From contig NZ_JACWFE010000001.1 of assembly GCF_019749375.1 (NCBI RefSeq), positions 310,001-374,000 of the forward strand: 64,000 nt of DNA. The letters are read 5' to 3'. Shown here in pieces: positions 27,202 through 36,639 of this stretch. The notes beneath the pieces are model-generated. The model was not told the origin of the DNA. It saw only the letters and a program-made list of their open reading frames with translations, and ran no database searches. The first letter of the stretch is position 1, and the number at the start of each line of letters is the position of its first letter. Made by a program: the position numbers and the translations under genes. The DNA is from Bacillus sp. S/N-304-OC-R1 (GTDB lineage: Bacteria; Bacillota; Bacilli; Bacillales; Cytobacillaceae).

Positions 27202-28188
27202 TTAGTTATTTTCAATATTATTCCCATTTTTAAAATTATGATTAGCCATTGGCCTGTCAGAGTTTAATAATTCACTTACGGTACCAATCTGCAAATTCTG
27301 TTGTTGAAGCTGGATAATTAGCCGATCAAGTGATTTTGCTGTTGCATCAGTCGGGTGCATTAATATCATTGCTCCATTATGAACCTTTCCTAGGACACGT
27401 TTAAGCAATTGCTCTGGAGTCGGCTTTTTCCAATCAACAGTATCAACTGTCCACAAGACTGTCTTTAAATTTTCCTGTGCTGCTATTTGCACTGTTTCAT
27501 CACGAAAACTACCGCTTGGCGGACCAAACCAAACAACAGGTTGATCAGTGAGAGCTTTAATGACTTCATTGGCTTTTTGAATTTCTTCTCTAATCGTACT
27601 CGATGATATTTTTGCCATATCTGGGTGAGAATATGAATGATTGCCGATTTCATGCCCAGCAGCTTCAATCATCTTGGCTAGTTCAGGATTATTTTGAGCC
27701 CATCTGCCTTCTAAAAAAAAGCTTGCCGATACATTATGCTTTTTTAATGTTGCTAGGATATCCGTTATGTACTCATTACCCCAGGCCACATTTATGATGA
27801 AGCTTACCATCGGTTTTTCAGGATGGCCTTTATAAATAGGTGATGGCGGTAAATCATTTAACTGCAACTTTGGCAGGACCTGCTGGAAGACAAGCTTTTC
27901 TTCTTTAAATTCCCCATCTGCTTTCATCTTTTTATATGAGGCATCAATATCAACCTTTATTCCATTCAAACCAGGAATAGCTTTCCATACACGGTCTATT
28001 TTCGCGTCTTGCGGTGGAATATAGTATTGAGCAGACCTAGATACAATTTCATTATATAAAGGATCCTTTTGTTTGGAAGCGATTATTGAACCAGCTTTTA
28101 ATCCTAGCACATATTCACTAGTTAGTGGATTATTAACAAATAAAATCGCAGCAATAAAAATAATGCTAAAATGTATCATTCTTTTCAT
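27202..28188 (-). CDS. ylxY: YlxY polysaccharide deacetylase-like protein
   Basis: 328 residues. An N-terminal signal/anchor (IHFSIIFIAAILFV) exports it. A NodB/CE4 deacetylase fold covers about 125-310, with the His pair H184-x3-H188 in NHSYSHPD and WFGPPSGSFRDE as motif 3. Motif 1, normally TFDDGP with the catalytic Asp, reads IINVAWGNEY at 131-140, so the usual metal-binding and base aspartates are absent. It may be inactive or use another mechanism. GGAGG precedes the ATG at 28188. It follows pnpA, as in Bacillus subtilis. Confidence 0.88.
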   Translation of the reverse strand: MKRMIHFSIIFIAAILFVNNPLTSEYVLGLKAGSIIASKQKDPLYNEIVSRSAQYYIPPQDAKIDRVWKAIPGLNGIKVDIDASYKKMKADGEFKEEKLVFQQVLPKLQLNDLPPSPIYKGHPEKPMVSFIINVAWGNEYITDILATLKKHNVSASFFLEGRWAQNNPELAKMIEAAGHEIGNHSYSHPDMAKISSSTIREEIQKANEVIKALTDQPVVWFGPPSGSFRDETVQIAAQENLKTVLWTVDTVDWKKPTPEQLLKRVLGKVHNGAMILMHPTDATAKSLDRLIIQLQQQNLQIGTVSELLNSDRPMANHNFKNGNNIENN

Positions 28189-28287
28189 TCTCTATGCCTC
28201 CTTCCATAAACCATATGTTTTGGAAGGACAAGGTAGAACGAGCTTACGTCATGCATAGGCAGATATTTTTCTGCTTTATATGTATAT

Positions 28288-28323
28288 GGAAAGAGTCAGG
28301 AGGGATTCCCCCTGACTCTTTCC
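28288..28323 (-). terminator. Hairpin behind pnpA
   Basis: GGAAAGAGTCAGG and its exact complement form a 13-bp stem with a 10-base loop, 10 bases after the pnpA stop. There is no clear T run, so it could be a terminator or a 3' stabilising hairpin. Confidence 0.6.
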
Positions 28324-28333
28324 TAAAGTTCAA

Positions 28334-30454
28334 TTATTGCTGTGCTTGCTCTTTCTGCTCGCGCTGTTCACGCAGTACAGCTTTGCGTGATAAATTAACA
28401 CGGCCTTGTTTATCGATTTCAGTTACCTTTACTAACAACTCATCTCCAATAGAGACAACATCTTCAACTTTGCCAACACGTTCTTCAGCAAGTTCTGAAA
28501 TGTGAACAAGCCCATCTTTTCCGTTAAATATTTCAACAAAAGCACCGAATTTTTCAATTCGTTTAACTTTACCAAGATACATTTGTCCGACTTCCACTTC
28601 TCGAACGATATCCTCGATAATCTTCTTCGCTTTTTGATTCATTTCTTCATCAGTAGAGGAGATAAATACTGTTCCATCTTGCTCGATGTCAATTTTAACG
28701 CCAGTCTCTTCAATGATTTTATTAATTTGCTTACCGCTTGGCCCAATAACATCTCGAATCTTATCAGGATTAATATGCAATGTTAAGATCTTTGGAGCAT
28801 ATTTAGATAGTTCTGTTCTTGGTTGAGCAATTGTGCTTAGCATTGATTCTAGAATTTGCATACGACCTTTTTTAGCCTGCTGAAGTGCTTCTTCTAATAT
28901 CTCACGTGATAAGCCTTCAATTTTGATATCCATTTGAAGTGCTGTAACACCGTTGGCAGTACCAGCCACTTTAAAGTCCATATCCCCTAAATGGTCTTCC
29001 ATACCTTGAATATCTGTAAGAATGGAGTAGTGTTCACCTGACTTAATTAATCCCATGGCGATTCCAGCAACAGGTGCTTTAATCGGCACACCTGCATCCA
29101 TCATAGCAAGTGTACTTGCACAAATACTAGCTTGGGAAGTAGAACCATTTGATTCCAATACTTCAGATACTAAACGAACTGTGTATGGGAAATCCTTTTC
29201 TGATGGAATAACTGGCTCTAATGCACGCTCACCTAATGCACCATGACCAATTTCACGGCGGCCAGGTCCTCTCATTGGCCCTGTTTCCCCAACACTGAAA
29301 TTAGGGAAGTTATAATGGTGCATAAAGCGTTTTTCTTCCTCAATACCTAGTCCATCAAGAATTTGAACATCCCCTAAAGCTCCTAGAGTACATACACTTA
29401 GTGCTTGAGTTTGTCCACGCGTGAATAGTCCAGAACCATGAGTTCTAGGAAGAATGCCAATTTCAGAAGATAAAGGGCGAATAATATCCAATCCGCGGCC
29501 ATCAGGACGTATTTTTTCTTCTGTAATAAGTCTACGCACTTCACCTTTTACGATCTTATCTAGAATTTGTTTCACTTGTTTAAGATCATCATCAGCTGCT
29601 TCTTTTTCTTCAAATTTTGCTAAGACAGTATTTTTCACTGCTTTAATTGCATCTTCACGTGCATGTTTTTCCTGAACCTGAATAGCTGCAATCATTTCTT
29701 GTTCACAAAGAGCACGGACTTCAGTTTCTAACTCCTGATCAAGTTCAAATAGAACTATTTCAAGTTTCTCCTTGCCAATTTCTGCAACAATTTCTTCTTG
29801 GAAAGCAATTAAACGCTTAATTTCTTCGTGGCCGAACATAATTGCTTCTAGCATTATTTCCTCAGGTACCTCAAGTGCACCTGCTTCAACCATATTGATT
29901 GCATCTTTTGTACCAGCTACTACTAGATGAATATCACTTTTTTCCGCCTGTTCAACTGTTGGATTAATAATGAATTCACCATCAATGCGGCCAACACTTA
30001 CTCCAGCAATCGGTCCATCAAACGGGATATCTGACACACTTAATGCTAAGGAAGATCCAAACATAGCAGCCATTTCTGATGAACAATCCTGGTCAACACT
30101 CATTACCATACTGACTACTTGTACTTCATTACGAAATCCATCAGCAAATAATGGGCGAATCGGTCTATCAATTAATCGGCTCGCTAATATAGCTTTTTCA
30201 CTCGGACGGCCTTCTCTTTTAATAAATCCCCCAGGTATTTTTCCAACAGCGTATAGTCTCTCTTCATAATTAACAGTCAAAGGAAAGAAATCTAAATTCT
30301 TTGGTTCCTTTGATGCTGTAGCCGTACTAAGTACAGCAGTATCTCCATAACGGACTAGAACTGCTCCATTAGCCTGTTTTGCCAGCTGGCCAATTTCAAC
30401 TGTTAATTTCCGGCCAGCCCAGTCTATAGAATAAATATGTTTATCTTGTCCCAT
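28334..30454 (-). CDS. pnp: Polynucleotide phosphorylase
   Basis: 706 residues, the main 3'-5' phosphorolytic RNase. Two RNase PH domains (about 12-220 and 310-540) flank a helical linker, followed by KH (about 550-615, [16 protein letters not shown]) and S1 (about 620-690). The second PH domain has [16 protein letters not shown] and the catalytic DxxxD region (DFKVAG). AGAGGGG precedes the ATG. It lies downstream of rpsO behind a terminator and its own promoter. Confidence 0.97.
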   Translation of the reverse strand: MGQDKHIYSIDWAGRKLTVEIGQLAKQANGAVLVRYGDTAVLSTATASKEPKNLDFFPLTVNYEERLYAVGKIPGGFIKREGRPSEKAILASRLIDRPIRPLFADGFRNEVQVVSMVMSVDQDCSSEMAAMFGSSLALSVSDIPFDGPIAGVSVGRIDGEFIINPTVEQAEKSDIHLVVAGTKDAINMVEAGALEVPEEIMLEAIMFGHEEIKRLIAFQEEIVAEIGKEKLEIVLFELDQELETEVRALCEQEMIAAIQVQEKHAREDAIKAVKNTVLAKFEEKEAADDDLKQVKQILDKIVKGEVRRLITEEKIRPDGRGLDIIRPLSSEIGILPRTHGSGLFTRGQTQALSVCTLGALGDVQILDGLGIEEEKRFMHHYNFPNFSVGETGPMRGPGRREIGHGALGERALEPVIPSEKDFPYTVRLVSEVLESNGSTSQASICASTLAMMDAGVPIKAPVAGIAMGLIKSGEHYSILTDIQGMEDHLGDMDFKVAGTANGVTALQMDIKIEGLSREILEEALQQAKKGRMQILESMLSTIAQPRTELSKYAPKILTLHINPDKIRDVIGPSGKQINKIIEETGVKIDIEQDGTVFISSTDEEMNQKAKKIIEDIVREVEVGQMYLGKVKRIEKFGAFVEIFNGKDGLVHISELAEERVGKVEDVVSIGDELLVKVTEIDKQGRVNLSRKAVLREQREQKEQAQQ

Positions 30455-30629
30455 ATTTTGTAACCCCTCTCTACCTTTTCACAATGGAGGTTTAGTGAAT
30501 GTTTTGGAACCCTAAACCTAAAACTAAATGCTCATAAAGTATGAATTATGCGTATGTATAGTATGTACATTTTTATTGCATGTTAAAATCGGTGTTTTAT
30601 GTATGTAAACATGTGTTCTATTTAGGCTA
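30455..30629 (-). other. pnpA leader region
   Basis: 175 bases without a gene. It holds the promoter at 30558-30586 and a roughly 100-base leader with no strong hairpin. PNPase leaders are autoregulatory in enterobacteria; no equivalent structure is visible here. Confidence 0.4.
30558..30586 (-). promoter_or_regulatory. Candidate promoter of pnpA
   Basis: TTAACA (30581-30586) and TACTAT (30558-30563) on the minus strand, 17 bases apart, about 105 bases ahead of pnpA and downstream of the rpsO terminator. The -10 box has two mismatches. Confidence 0.45.
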
Positions 30630-30656
30630 ATAAAAAAGCGGGAAAATTCCCGCTTC
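30630..30656 (-). terminator. Terminator of rpsO
   Basis: AAGCGGGAA and TTCCCGCTT form a 9-bp stem with a 2-base loop (effectively 8 bp and a tetraloop), followed by TTTTATT on the minus strand. It lies downstream of repeat copy B, more than 125 bases after the rpsO stop. Confidence 0.85.
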
Positions 30657-30781
30657 TCATTGTCTAGCTTCGAGTGCCATCGGCTCGAGGTCACAAGCCA
30701 ATCCGACAAGAAGGTAAAATACAACCTTCATGCCGGTTTGTCTTATGCTTGTCGCCGATATGCAGGCACTCTCCGCTTTTC
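30657..30781 (-). repeat. Dispersed palindromic element, copy B
   Basis: Inverted relative to copies A and C. The outer arms are GAGTGCC (30672-30678) and GGCACTC (30765-30771), continuing as ATCGGC/GCCGAT. The middle stem is CATAAG.../...CTTGTG with partner changes, closing on loop TGTATTTT as in copy C. GAGTGCC here replaces GGCC in A and AGCGCCT in C, yet each pairs with its own partner. It sits in the rpsO 3' untranslated region, directly before its terminator. Confidence 0.85.
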
Positions 30782-30784
30782 CAA

Positions 30785-31054
30785 TTATCGACGTAAACCT
30801 AGTTTGTTGATTAACTCACGGTAACGTTGAACGTCTTTGTTACGAAGGTAAGTTAACAGGTTACGACGTTTACCTACCATTTTCAAAAGACCGCGACGTG
30901 AGTGGTGATCTTTCTTATGAGTACGTAAATGATCGTTTAATTTGTTAATTTCCTCTGTAAGGACAGCGATTTGAACCTCTGGAGAACCAGTGTCATTTTC
31001 ATGAGTTTTAAACTCATTGATAAGTTCGTTTTTACGTTCTTTAGTGATTGCCAT
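30785..31054 (-). CDS. rpsO: 30S ribosomal protein S15
   Basis: 89 residues, starting [16 protein letters not shown], with the conserved [19 protein letters not shown] segment. The ATG at 31054 is 8 bases after AGGAGG; the in-frame GTG upstream belongs to that site. It binds the central domain of 16S rRNA early in assembly. A structured leader and a promoter lie upstream. Confidence 0.98.
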   Translation of the reverse strand: MAITKERKNELINEFKTHENDTGSPEVQIAVLTEEINKLNDHLRTHKKDHHSRRGLLKMVGKRRNLLTYLRNKDVQRYRELINKLGLRR

Positions 31055-31088
31055 CCGTTTCACCTCCTAATTTTTCAAATCCCCTGTT

Positions 31089-31117
31089 ACCGAGCAAGCG
31101 TCGGTGACTCGACTTGC
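31089..31117 (-). ncRNA. Candidate S15 leader element (overlapping stems)
   Basis: On the minus strand GCAAG, ACCGA, CTTGC and TCGGT follow in that order. GCAAG can pair with CTTGC and ACCGA with TCGGT, but the two pairings are interleaved, so they would alternate or form a pseudoknot-like fold. It lies 35-63 bases ahead of rpsO. S15 is autoregulated through leader structures in several bacteria; binding here is inferred. Confidence 0.4.
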
Positions 31118-31140
31118 CAAGCAAAGGTTCTTTTGATACG

Positions 31141-31168
31141 TTAATAAGAATACAACTTTTTATGACAA
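31141..31168 (-). promoter_or_regulatory. Candidate promoter of rpsO
   Basis: TTGTCA (31163-31168) and TATTAA (31141-31146) on the minus strand, 16 bases apart. It begins 10 bases after the ribF stop. A small CAAGG-CCTTG hairpin spans the ribF stop and may be a weak terminator. Confidence 0.5.
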
Positions 31169-31177
31169 AATGCAAGG

Positions 31178-32128
31178 CTAAACCTTGTTTTTTTCAAAGT
31201 AAGAGAGTGCAGACTGTTTATCTTTTTCTATTTGTGCTACCAGTTCATCGATCCCCGAAAATTTTTGTTCTTTTCTTAAATGCAGGCGCCACTCAACTGT
31301 CACTTCTTGACCGTATATATCTTGATCAAAATTAAAGATATGAACTTCAATTGAAGGTTTTTTCGTCATTTCATTATTGAATGTCGGCTTAAAACCAACG
31401 TTGCAAACTCCTTCAAGCCATTTCCCCTGTACCATTATTCGTACACAATAAACCCCTAAAGGCGGAATAATATAATCATCAGTTACATCAACATTTGCTG
31501 TTGGAAAGCCAATTGTACGCCCTCTTTTATCACCGTGAATGACTACACCTGATGTACGATAAAACCTGCCAAGTATAGGAGGAATCTCTTCCATTTTGCC
31601 GGCATCCAGCATAGAACGAATTAAAGTTGAGCTTACTTTCTCATTATTGGCAGCTAGCTTTGGTACAATCGTGAAATCGAATTTTCCCCTCGAGTGAAAT
31701 GTCAAAGTTTCCATCGTTCCTTTTCCCATTCTGCCATATGTATAATCAAAGCCTGCAACAACATGATTGGCATTTAAATTTATTAAATATTGGTCCACAA
31801 ATTCCTGCGGCAATAAATTGGCGAACTCTTTTGTAAAGTGAATGATGAATAAATAATCAATTCCTAAGTCAGATATGATCTGAATTTTATCTCGAAGCGG
31901 AGTGATATACTCTATATGCTTTGTACTTTTTCCTAATACAACTGAGGGATGAGGATCAAATGTCATAACTGCACTTTTTAAGCCGCTTTTTTCAGCAATC
32001 TCCTTTGCCTCCAAAATCACTTTCTGATGTCCAAGATGAACACCATCAAAATAACCCAAGGCGATAGCTAAAGGAGGATTTTGTTCTTTTTCAAAATATT
32101 GCGGATGATTAATTCTAATTATTTCCAT
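31178..32128 (-). CDS. ribF: Bifunctional riboflavin kinase / FAD synthetase
   Basis: 316 residues. The N-terminal nucleotidyltransferase domain (FAD synthetase) has GYFDGVHLGHQ at 25-35; the C-terminal riboflavin kinase domain has GRTIGFPTAN near 204. It converts riboflavin to FMN and FAD. Bacillus subtilis calls this gene ribC. It follows truB by 33 bases at the end of the nusA-infB operon. Confidence 0.96.
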   Translation of the reverse strand: MEIIRINHPQYFEKEQNPPLAIALGYFDGVHLGHQKVILEAKEIAEKSGLKSAVMTFDPHPSVVLGKSTKHIEYITPLRDKIQIISDLGIDYLFIIHFTKEFANLLPQEFVDQYLINLNANHVVAGFDYTYGRMGKGTMETLTFHSRGKFDFTIVPKLAANNEKVSSTLIRSMLDAGKMEEIPPILGRFYRTSGVVIHGDKRGRTIGFPTANVDVTDDYIIPPLGVYCVRIMVQGKWLEGVCNVGFKPTFNNEMTKKPSIEVHIFNFDQDIYGQEVTVEWRLHLRKEQKFSGIDELVAQIEKDKQSALSYFEKNKV

Positions 32129-32161
32129 GATGGTTCACCTTTTTTCTATCAAAGCCTAATT

Positions 32162-33085
32162 TCATTCAAGCATTTCATTTCGAATGACCTTAACAGGTTT
32201 CATTAATCCTTGCTTTTCCTTGTGACGATCATATATAGCAAGTACCATACCATCAGCCATTTCAACGGCGATCGGCCCGTCCACTTCTTGTAATCCATTG
32301 GGAATGGGCAAAACAGCACCATTTTTTACTTTCTTTGCTACTGTATCATTTATCGTATATTTGGGCAAATGAGAAAGCGCTAATTCAAGCGGCTTAATTC
32401 TTTCTGAAATTGTTCCGTTTTGTACAAAGGTTTCCACTTCTTCAAGTGTTAAACAATCTTGTAATGAAAATGAAGCTGATTGAATTCGGACGAGTTCAGA
32501 CATATGTGCAGGAAACCCAAGTCTTTCACCTATCATAACAGCTAGTGTACGAATATATGTCCCTTTACTGCATGAAACTTTAAAACGAAACTTAATCGTT
32601 TCCCCACTGAAATTTTCACGATTATCTAGTAGTTCTATTGAATAGATGCTTACTTTCCTTGATGGCCTATCGACAGCAATTCCTTGTCTTGCATATTCAT
32701 ATAGCCTTTTCCCATTAACTTTTACAGCGGAGTACATCGGTGGAGTTTGTGTAATTTCTCCTGTTAAGCTTTTCAATACTTTAATAATTTCATCTCTTGA
32801 AAATGTTTCTGTTAACTTCTGTTGTTCAACAATTTCGCCAGAAGCATCTTCAGTAGTCGTCGAATATCCAATTGTTACTTCTCCCTCGTATGCCTTCCCT
32901 GCATCTGTAATGTACTCAGCTACTTTAGTAGCTCGACCTAGACAAATTGGCAGTACGCCTGTTACATCTGGATCTAATGTTCCTGTATGGCCGATTCTTT
33001 TCATCTTTAAGATTTTTCGCAGCTTAAATACACAATCATGTGAGGTCATTCCTTTAGGTTTAAATAGCGGCAATATCCCTTCCAT
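32162..33085 (-). CDS. truB: tRNA pseudouridine(55) synthase
   Basis: 307 residues. The catalytic Asp is D38 in GHTGTLDPDVTG, with KPKGMTSHD at 9-17 and the C-terminal PUA-like extension. It makes the T-loop pseudouridine of tRNA. AAGGAGG precedes the ATG. A strong terminator-like hairpin lies between rbfA and truB. Confidence 0.97.
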   Translation of the reverse strand: MEGILPLFKPKGMTSHDCVFKLRKILKMKRIGHTGTLDPDVTGVLPICLGRATKVAEYITDAGKAYEGEVTIGYSTTTEDASGEIVEQQKLTETFSRDEIIKVLKSLTGEITQTPPMYSAVKVNGKRLYEYARQGIAVDRPSRKVSIYSIELLDNRENFSGETIKFRFKVSCSKGTYIRTLAVMIGERLGFPAHMSELVRIQSASFSLQDCLTLEEVETFVQNGTISERIKPLELALSHLPKYTINDTVAKKVKNGAVLPIPNGLQEVDGPIAVEMADGMVLAIYDRHKEKQGLMKPVKVIRNEMLE

Positions 33086-33103
33086 CTATTTCCCTCCTTA
33101 TTC

Positions 33104-33134
33104 GAAAAAAATGGATAGACAATTGTCTATCCAT
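33104..33134 (-). terminator. Terminator between rbfA and truB
   Basis: ATGGATAGAC and GTCTATCCAT form a perfect 10-bp stem with loop AATT, followed by seven T on the minus strand. It lies right after the rbfA stop, so truB-ribF must depend on readthrough or on a promoter not seen in the remaining 18 bases. Confidence 0.85.
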
Positions 33135-33146
33135 CATCCATTTCTA

Positions 33147-33515
33147 TCATTCATCTTCATTTTCTTTTGAACGATCTTCATCATGGATTTGATGAAGTAA
33201 TGATTCAATACGATTTCCGTAATCGATGGATTCATCAAATTCAAAGAAAATTTCTGGAGTTTTACGCAAACGGATACGCTGCCCAATTTCTGAACGGATA
33301 AATCCTTTTGCTTTGGCAAGACCTTTAAGCGTATTTTCTCTTTGTTCCTCATCTCCAAGGACAGATATAAATACGGTTGCTTGCTGCAAATCTCCAGTTA
33401 CTTGTACATCAGTTACCGTAACAAATCCAACACGAGGGTCTTTAATTTTACGGCCGATGATGTCCCCAAGTTCTTTCTTCATCTGTTCTCCAACTTTATT
33501 TGCTCGAAGGCTCAT
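33147..33515 (-). CDS. rbfA: Ribosome-binding factor A
   Basis: 122 residues, KH-like fold, with [20 protein letters not shown] near 27-46 and an acidic C-terminal tail. It binds the 30S subunit during maturation of the 16S 5' end. It follows ylxP by 19 bases. Confidence 0.95.
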   Translation of the reverse strand: MSLRANKVGEQMKKELGDIIGRKIKDPRVGFVTVTDVQVTGDLQQATVFISVLGDEEQRENTLKGLAKAKGFIRSEIGQRIRLRKTPEIFFEFDESIDYGNRIESLLHQIHDEDRSKENEDE

Positions 33516-33534
33516 ACAATTTCACCTCTATTAA

Positions 33535-33816
33535 TCAAAGCAGCTCAACTTCTGTGATTGTTCGTTCTATTTCTGGAAACGAATCAATTAATTTAAGGGC
33601 ATTTTGCAGTTCATGCTCCGTTGAAACTCGAGAAGACGATACAGCAACAATGGCTATCTTCGTTCGCTGCCACACATCTTGATGCTCCACCTCTGAAACA
33701 GATACATTAAACTTTTGCTTCAAACGTGTAAGAACTCTTTGCAATACAGCTCGTTTTTCTTTTAAAGAATGTGTGTCATATATGATACATTCACAAGCTG
33801 CAAGCCCTACGATCAT
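33535..33816 (-). CDS. ylxP: YlxP-like protein (DUF503)
   Basis: 93 residues of the DUF503 family, a ferredoxin-like fold ([24 protein letters not shown] at its core). Function not firmly known; it is constantly found between infB and rbfA, which suggests a role with the ribosome. Its ATG overlaps the infB stop (ATGA). Confidence 0.9.
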   Translation of the reverse strand: MIVGLAACECIIYDTHSLKEKRAVLQRVLTRLKQKFNVSVSEVEHQDVWQRTKIAIVAVSSSRVSTEHELQNALKLIDSFPEIERTITEVELL

Positions 33817-36020
33817 TTACGTTCAACTTCCTGCATGACGAAGGCTTCAATAACGTCTCCTTCTTTCACGTCGTTAAAGTTTTTAATTGTAATACCACAC
33901 TCATATCCTTGACTTACCTCTTTAGCATCATCTTTGAAGCGTTTTAGAGCATCTACTTCCCCTTCAAAAATAACAATGCCATCACGGATTAAACGGACAC
34001 CGCTATCACGTGTAATTTTACCGTCTGTAACATAGGAACCTGCGATTGTTCCAACTTTAGACACTTTAAACGTTTGGCGAATTTCTGCCTGACCAATAAT
34101 TTTTTCTTCAAATTCTGGATCAAGCATTCCTTTCATCGCCAGTTCAATTTCTTCAATTACTTTATAAATGACACGATGCAGACGAATTTCTACACCCTCT
34201 GTTTCAGCAGCACGTTTTGCATTATTATCAGGACGAACATTGAATCCAATAACGATCGCATTGAATGCAGCTGCTAATGTAATATCAGACTCATTAATGG
34301 CGCCAGCACCAGTATGAAGAATACGAACATTAACGCCTTCAACATCGATTTTTTGAAGGGCTGTTGTAAGTGCTTCAGCAGTACCTTGAACGTCTGCCTT
34401 CACAACAATATTAAGGTCCTTCATTTCGCCTTGTTTCATATGCTCAAATAAATTGTCTAAGCTGATTTTTGTCTTTTCACTTCTTTGTGCTTGTAATGCT
34501 TGCTGGGCACGAGCTTCCCCAATTTGACGAGCTGTCTTTTCATCAGGAAGCACGACAAAGCGATCCCCTGCTTGTGGTACATCATTAAGACCAGTAATCT
34601 CAACAGGTGTTGATGGACCAGCCGTCTTAACTCGGCGGCCAAGATCATTTACCATCGCACGGACACGTCCAAACGTATTTCCGACAACAATTGGATCTCC
34701 AACTTTTAATGTTCCGTTTTGAACAAGAAGAGTTGCTACTGATCCGCGGCCCTTGTCTAATTGAGCCTCAATCACTGTACCAACAGCATTTCTGTTTGGA
34801 TTTGCTTTAAATTCCTCAACCTCACTGACAAGGAGGATCATTTCTAGGAGATCATCAATTCCATTGCCTTTAAGAGCTGAAATAGGAACAAAAATAGTTT
34901 CCCCACCCCAAGCTTCAGGTACTAATCCATATTCCGTTAATTCTTGCATAACACGGTCTGGATTAGCAGATTCTTTATCCATTTTATTTACAGCTACGAT
35001 AATTGGAACTTCTGCTGCCTTTGCATGGTTAATGGCTTCGATTGTTTGTGGCATTACACCATCATCGGCTGCTACGACAAGAATCGTAATATCCGTAATT
35101 TTCGCTCCCCTTGCACGCATCGTAGTGAAAGCTGCGTGGCCTGGAGTGTCTAAAAACGTAATTTTTTTCCCATTTTCAACAACTTGATAAGCACCGATAT
35201 GCTGAGTAATTCCGCCAGCTTCTCCAGCAGTTACTTTTGTGTTACGAATTGAGTCCAATGTTGTTGTTTTACCGTGGTCAACATGCCCCATTATTGTTAC
35301 AACAGCTGGACGCTCAATTAATTCTGCACCCTCATCATCAGTGAAATATACTTCTAAATCTGTAACATCGATATGAACTTCTTCTTCAACCTCAACACCA
35401 TAATCACCTGCTATTAATTCAATAGCATCTTTATCTAACACTTGGTTAATTGTTGCCATAACCCCAAGCAAGAATAATTTCTTAATTAATTCTGAAGGTT
35501 CACGATGAAGCTTTTTCGCTAGCTCTGCAACTGTTAATGTATCGCTGTAAGTAATCTTTGTAGGAAGTTCTTTTACTTTTTTAGGTGCAGGAGGGACTTG
35601 TGCCTGATAGCTGTTCTTGCCTTTTTGATTGTTTTTATTTTTATTTTGACTATTATTGCTATTTTTGTTCTTATTCTTATTAAAAGCTTTGTTTTCTTTT
35701 TGTTGCTGATCCTGATTCTGCTTTTTACCATCGCCTTGTTTTGGGGCTGGATTATTATTTACCTTTGCTACAGCAGGCTGATCTTCAGGATTAGAATTTT
35801 TTGGTTTTGTCTGAACATGGTTAGCCTTTTGTTCATTTTGCTTTTGAGGCTGTTTTTCTTCTTTCTTACCGTAGATTTCGTCCAATTTTTGTACGGCTGA
35901 AGATTCAATTGTTGTCATATGGTTCGAAACCTCTATATTCATTTCTTTTAGTTTTGTAATTACGTCTTTACTTGATACGTTTTGTTTTTTTGCATATTCG
36001 TAAACGCGTATTTTACTCAT
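33813..36020 (-). CDS. infB: Translation initiation factor IF-2
   Basis: 735 residues. Residues 1-50 form the N-terminal IF2 domain; 55-145 is a low-complexity Asn/Lys/Gln linker; a second IF2_N domain follows; the GTPase domain starts at [10 protein letters not shown] (244-253), with DTPGHAAF and NKMD; the C-terminal beta barrels bind initiator tRNA. GGGGGTG precedes the ATG. The linker is unusually rich in KN repeats. An internal start producing a short form is known in Bacillus; none is evident here. Confidence 0.97.
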   Translation of the reverse strand: MSKIRVYEYAKKQNVSSKDVITKLKEMNIEVSNHMTTIESSAVQKLDEIYGKKEEKQPQKQNEQKANHVQTKPKNSNPEDQPAVAKVNNNPAPKQGDGKKQNQDQQQKENKAFNKNKNKNSNNSQNKNKNNQKGKNSYQAQVPPAPKKVKELPTKITYSDTLTVAELAKKLHREPSELIKKLFLLGVMATINQVLDKDAIELIAGDYGVEVEEEVHIDVTDLEVYFTDDEGAELIERPAVVTIMGHVDHGKTTTLDSIRNTKVTAGEAGGITQHIGAYQVVENGKKITFLDTPGHAAFTTMRARGAKITDITILVVAADDGVMPQTIEAINHAKAAEVPIIVAVNKMDKESANPDRVMQELTEYGLVPEAWGGETIFVPISALKGNGIDDLLEMILLVSEVEEFKANPNRNAVGTVIEAQLDKGRGSVATLLVQNGTLKVGDPIVVGNTFGRVRAMVNDLGRRVKTAGPSTPVEITGLNDVPQAGDRFVVLPDEKTARQIGEARAQQALQAQRSEKTKISLDNLFEHMKQGEMKDLNIVVKADVQGTAEALTTALQKIDVEGVNVRILHTGAGAINESDITLAAAFNAIVIGFNVRPDNNAKRAAETEGVEIRLHRVIYKVIEEIELAMKGMLDPEFEEKIIGQAEIRQTFKVSKVGTIAGSYVTDGKITRDSGVRLIRDGIVIFEGEVDALKRFKDDAKEVSQGYECGITIKNFNDVKEGDVIEAFVMQEVERK

Positions 36021-36039
36021 ACTTTCACCCCCGCTGGTA

Positions 36040-36342
36040 TTAATCGAGCAACGACTTCAGTTTCTTTGCAAATCCACCGTCTAACACGGCAACCACAACC
36101 CGAGCTTCTTTCCCAATCGCCTGACCAAGGATTTCCCTGCTTTCAACAATACGATAAGGTACTTGATAGGATTTACATTTATCAGTCACTTTTTTTGTCG
36201 TGTTTACAGAAGCGTCTGCTGATAGCAATATGAGCTTCGCTTTACCGTTTCTTATTTCTTTGATAGTAAGCTCTTCACCCGAAGTAATTTTTCGTGCCCG
36301 ATTCGCTAAGCCAAGCAATGACATCCATTGATTAGAATTCAT
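36040..36342 (-). CDS. ylxQ: YlxQ, L7Ae-family RNA-binding protein
   Basis: 100 residues of the L7Ae/L30e/S12e/Gadd45 fold. [20 protein letters not shown] at 11-30 is the signature helix-strand. Relatives bind kink-turn RNA. It overlaps ylxR by four bases. The cellular target is not known. Confidence 0.92.
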   Translation of the reverse strand: MNSNQWMSLLGLANRARKITSGEELTIKEIRNGKAKLILLSADASVNTTKKVTDKCKSYQVPYRIVESREILGQAIGKEARVVVAVLDGGFAKKLKSLLD

Positions 36343-36629
36343 TTGGATAGTCGTTTCTCCTTCTCAATTAGCTCAAAAAGTTCTTCATAAATTGAATCAT
36401 TTATTGTAACCTCTAAATGGCTAGCTAATATATTTTTCTTTTTTGCAAGTTTTACTGCCTCTTCATCTTTAGAAAGGTAAGCTCCCCGGCCAGATTTCTT
36501 GCCAGTTAGATCAACTGAAACTTCCCCTTCTTTAGAGCGAACGATGCGAACGAGTTCTTTCTTCGGTCTCATTTCACCGGTAGCGACACATTTACGCATA
36601 GGAACTTTTCTCTGATTGTTCACATTCAT
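36339..36629 (-). CDS. ylxR: YlxR family RNA-binding protein (DUF448)
   Basis: 96 residues with the conserved [20 protein letters not shown] opening at 10-29 and GRGAYLS near 46. The family is nucleic acid binding; in Bacillus subtilis YlxR (RnpM) binds RNase P RNA, as I recall. Located directly after nusA and overlapping ylxQ. Confidence 0.92.
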   Translation of the reverse strand: MNVNNQRKVPMRKCVATGEMRPKKELVRIVRSKEGEVSVDLTGKKSGRGAYLSKDEEAVKLAKKKNILASHLEVTINDSIYEELFELIEKEKRLSK

Positions 36630-36639
36630 TCACCTCCAA

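Noticed and set aside
32646..33170. 174-codon open frame on the plus strand
   Set aside because: It is the antisense of truB and runs into the terminator; composition is that of a shadow frame.
35598..35880. Low-complexity repeat in infB
   Set aside because: It is the Asn/Lys/Gln-rich linker of IF-2, normal for the protein and not a separate repeat element.
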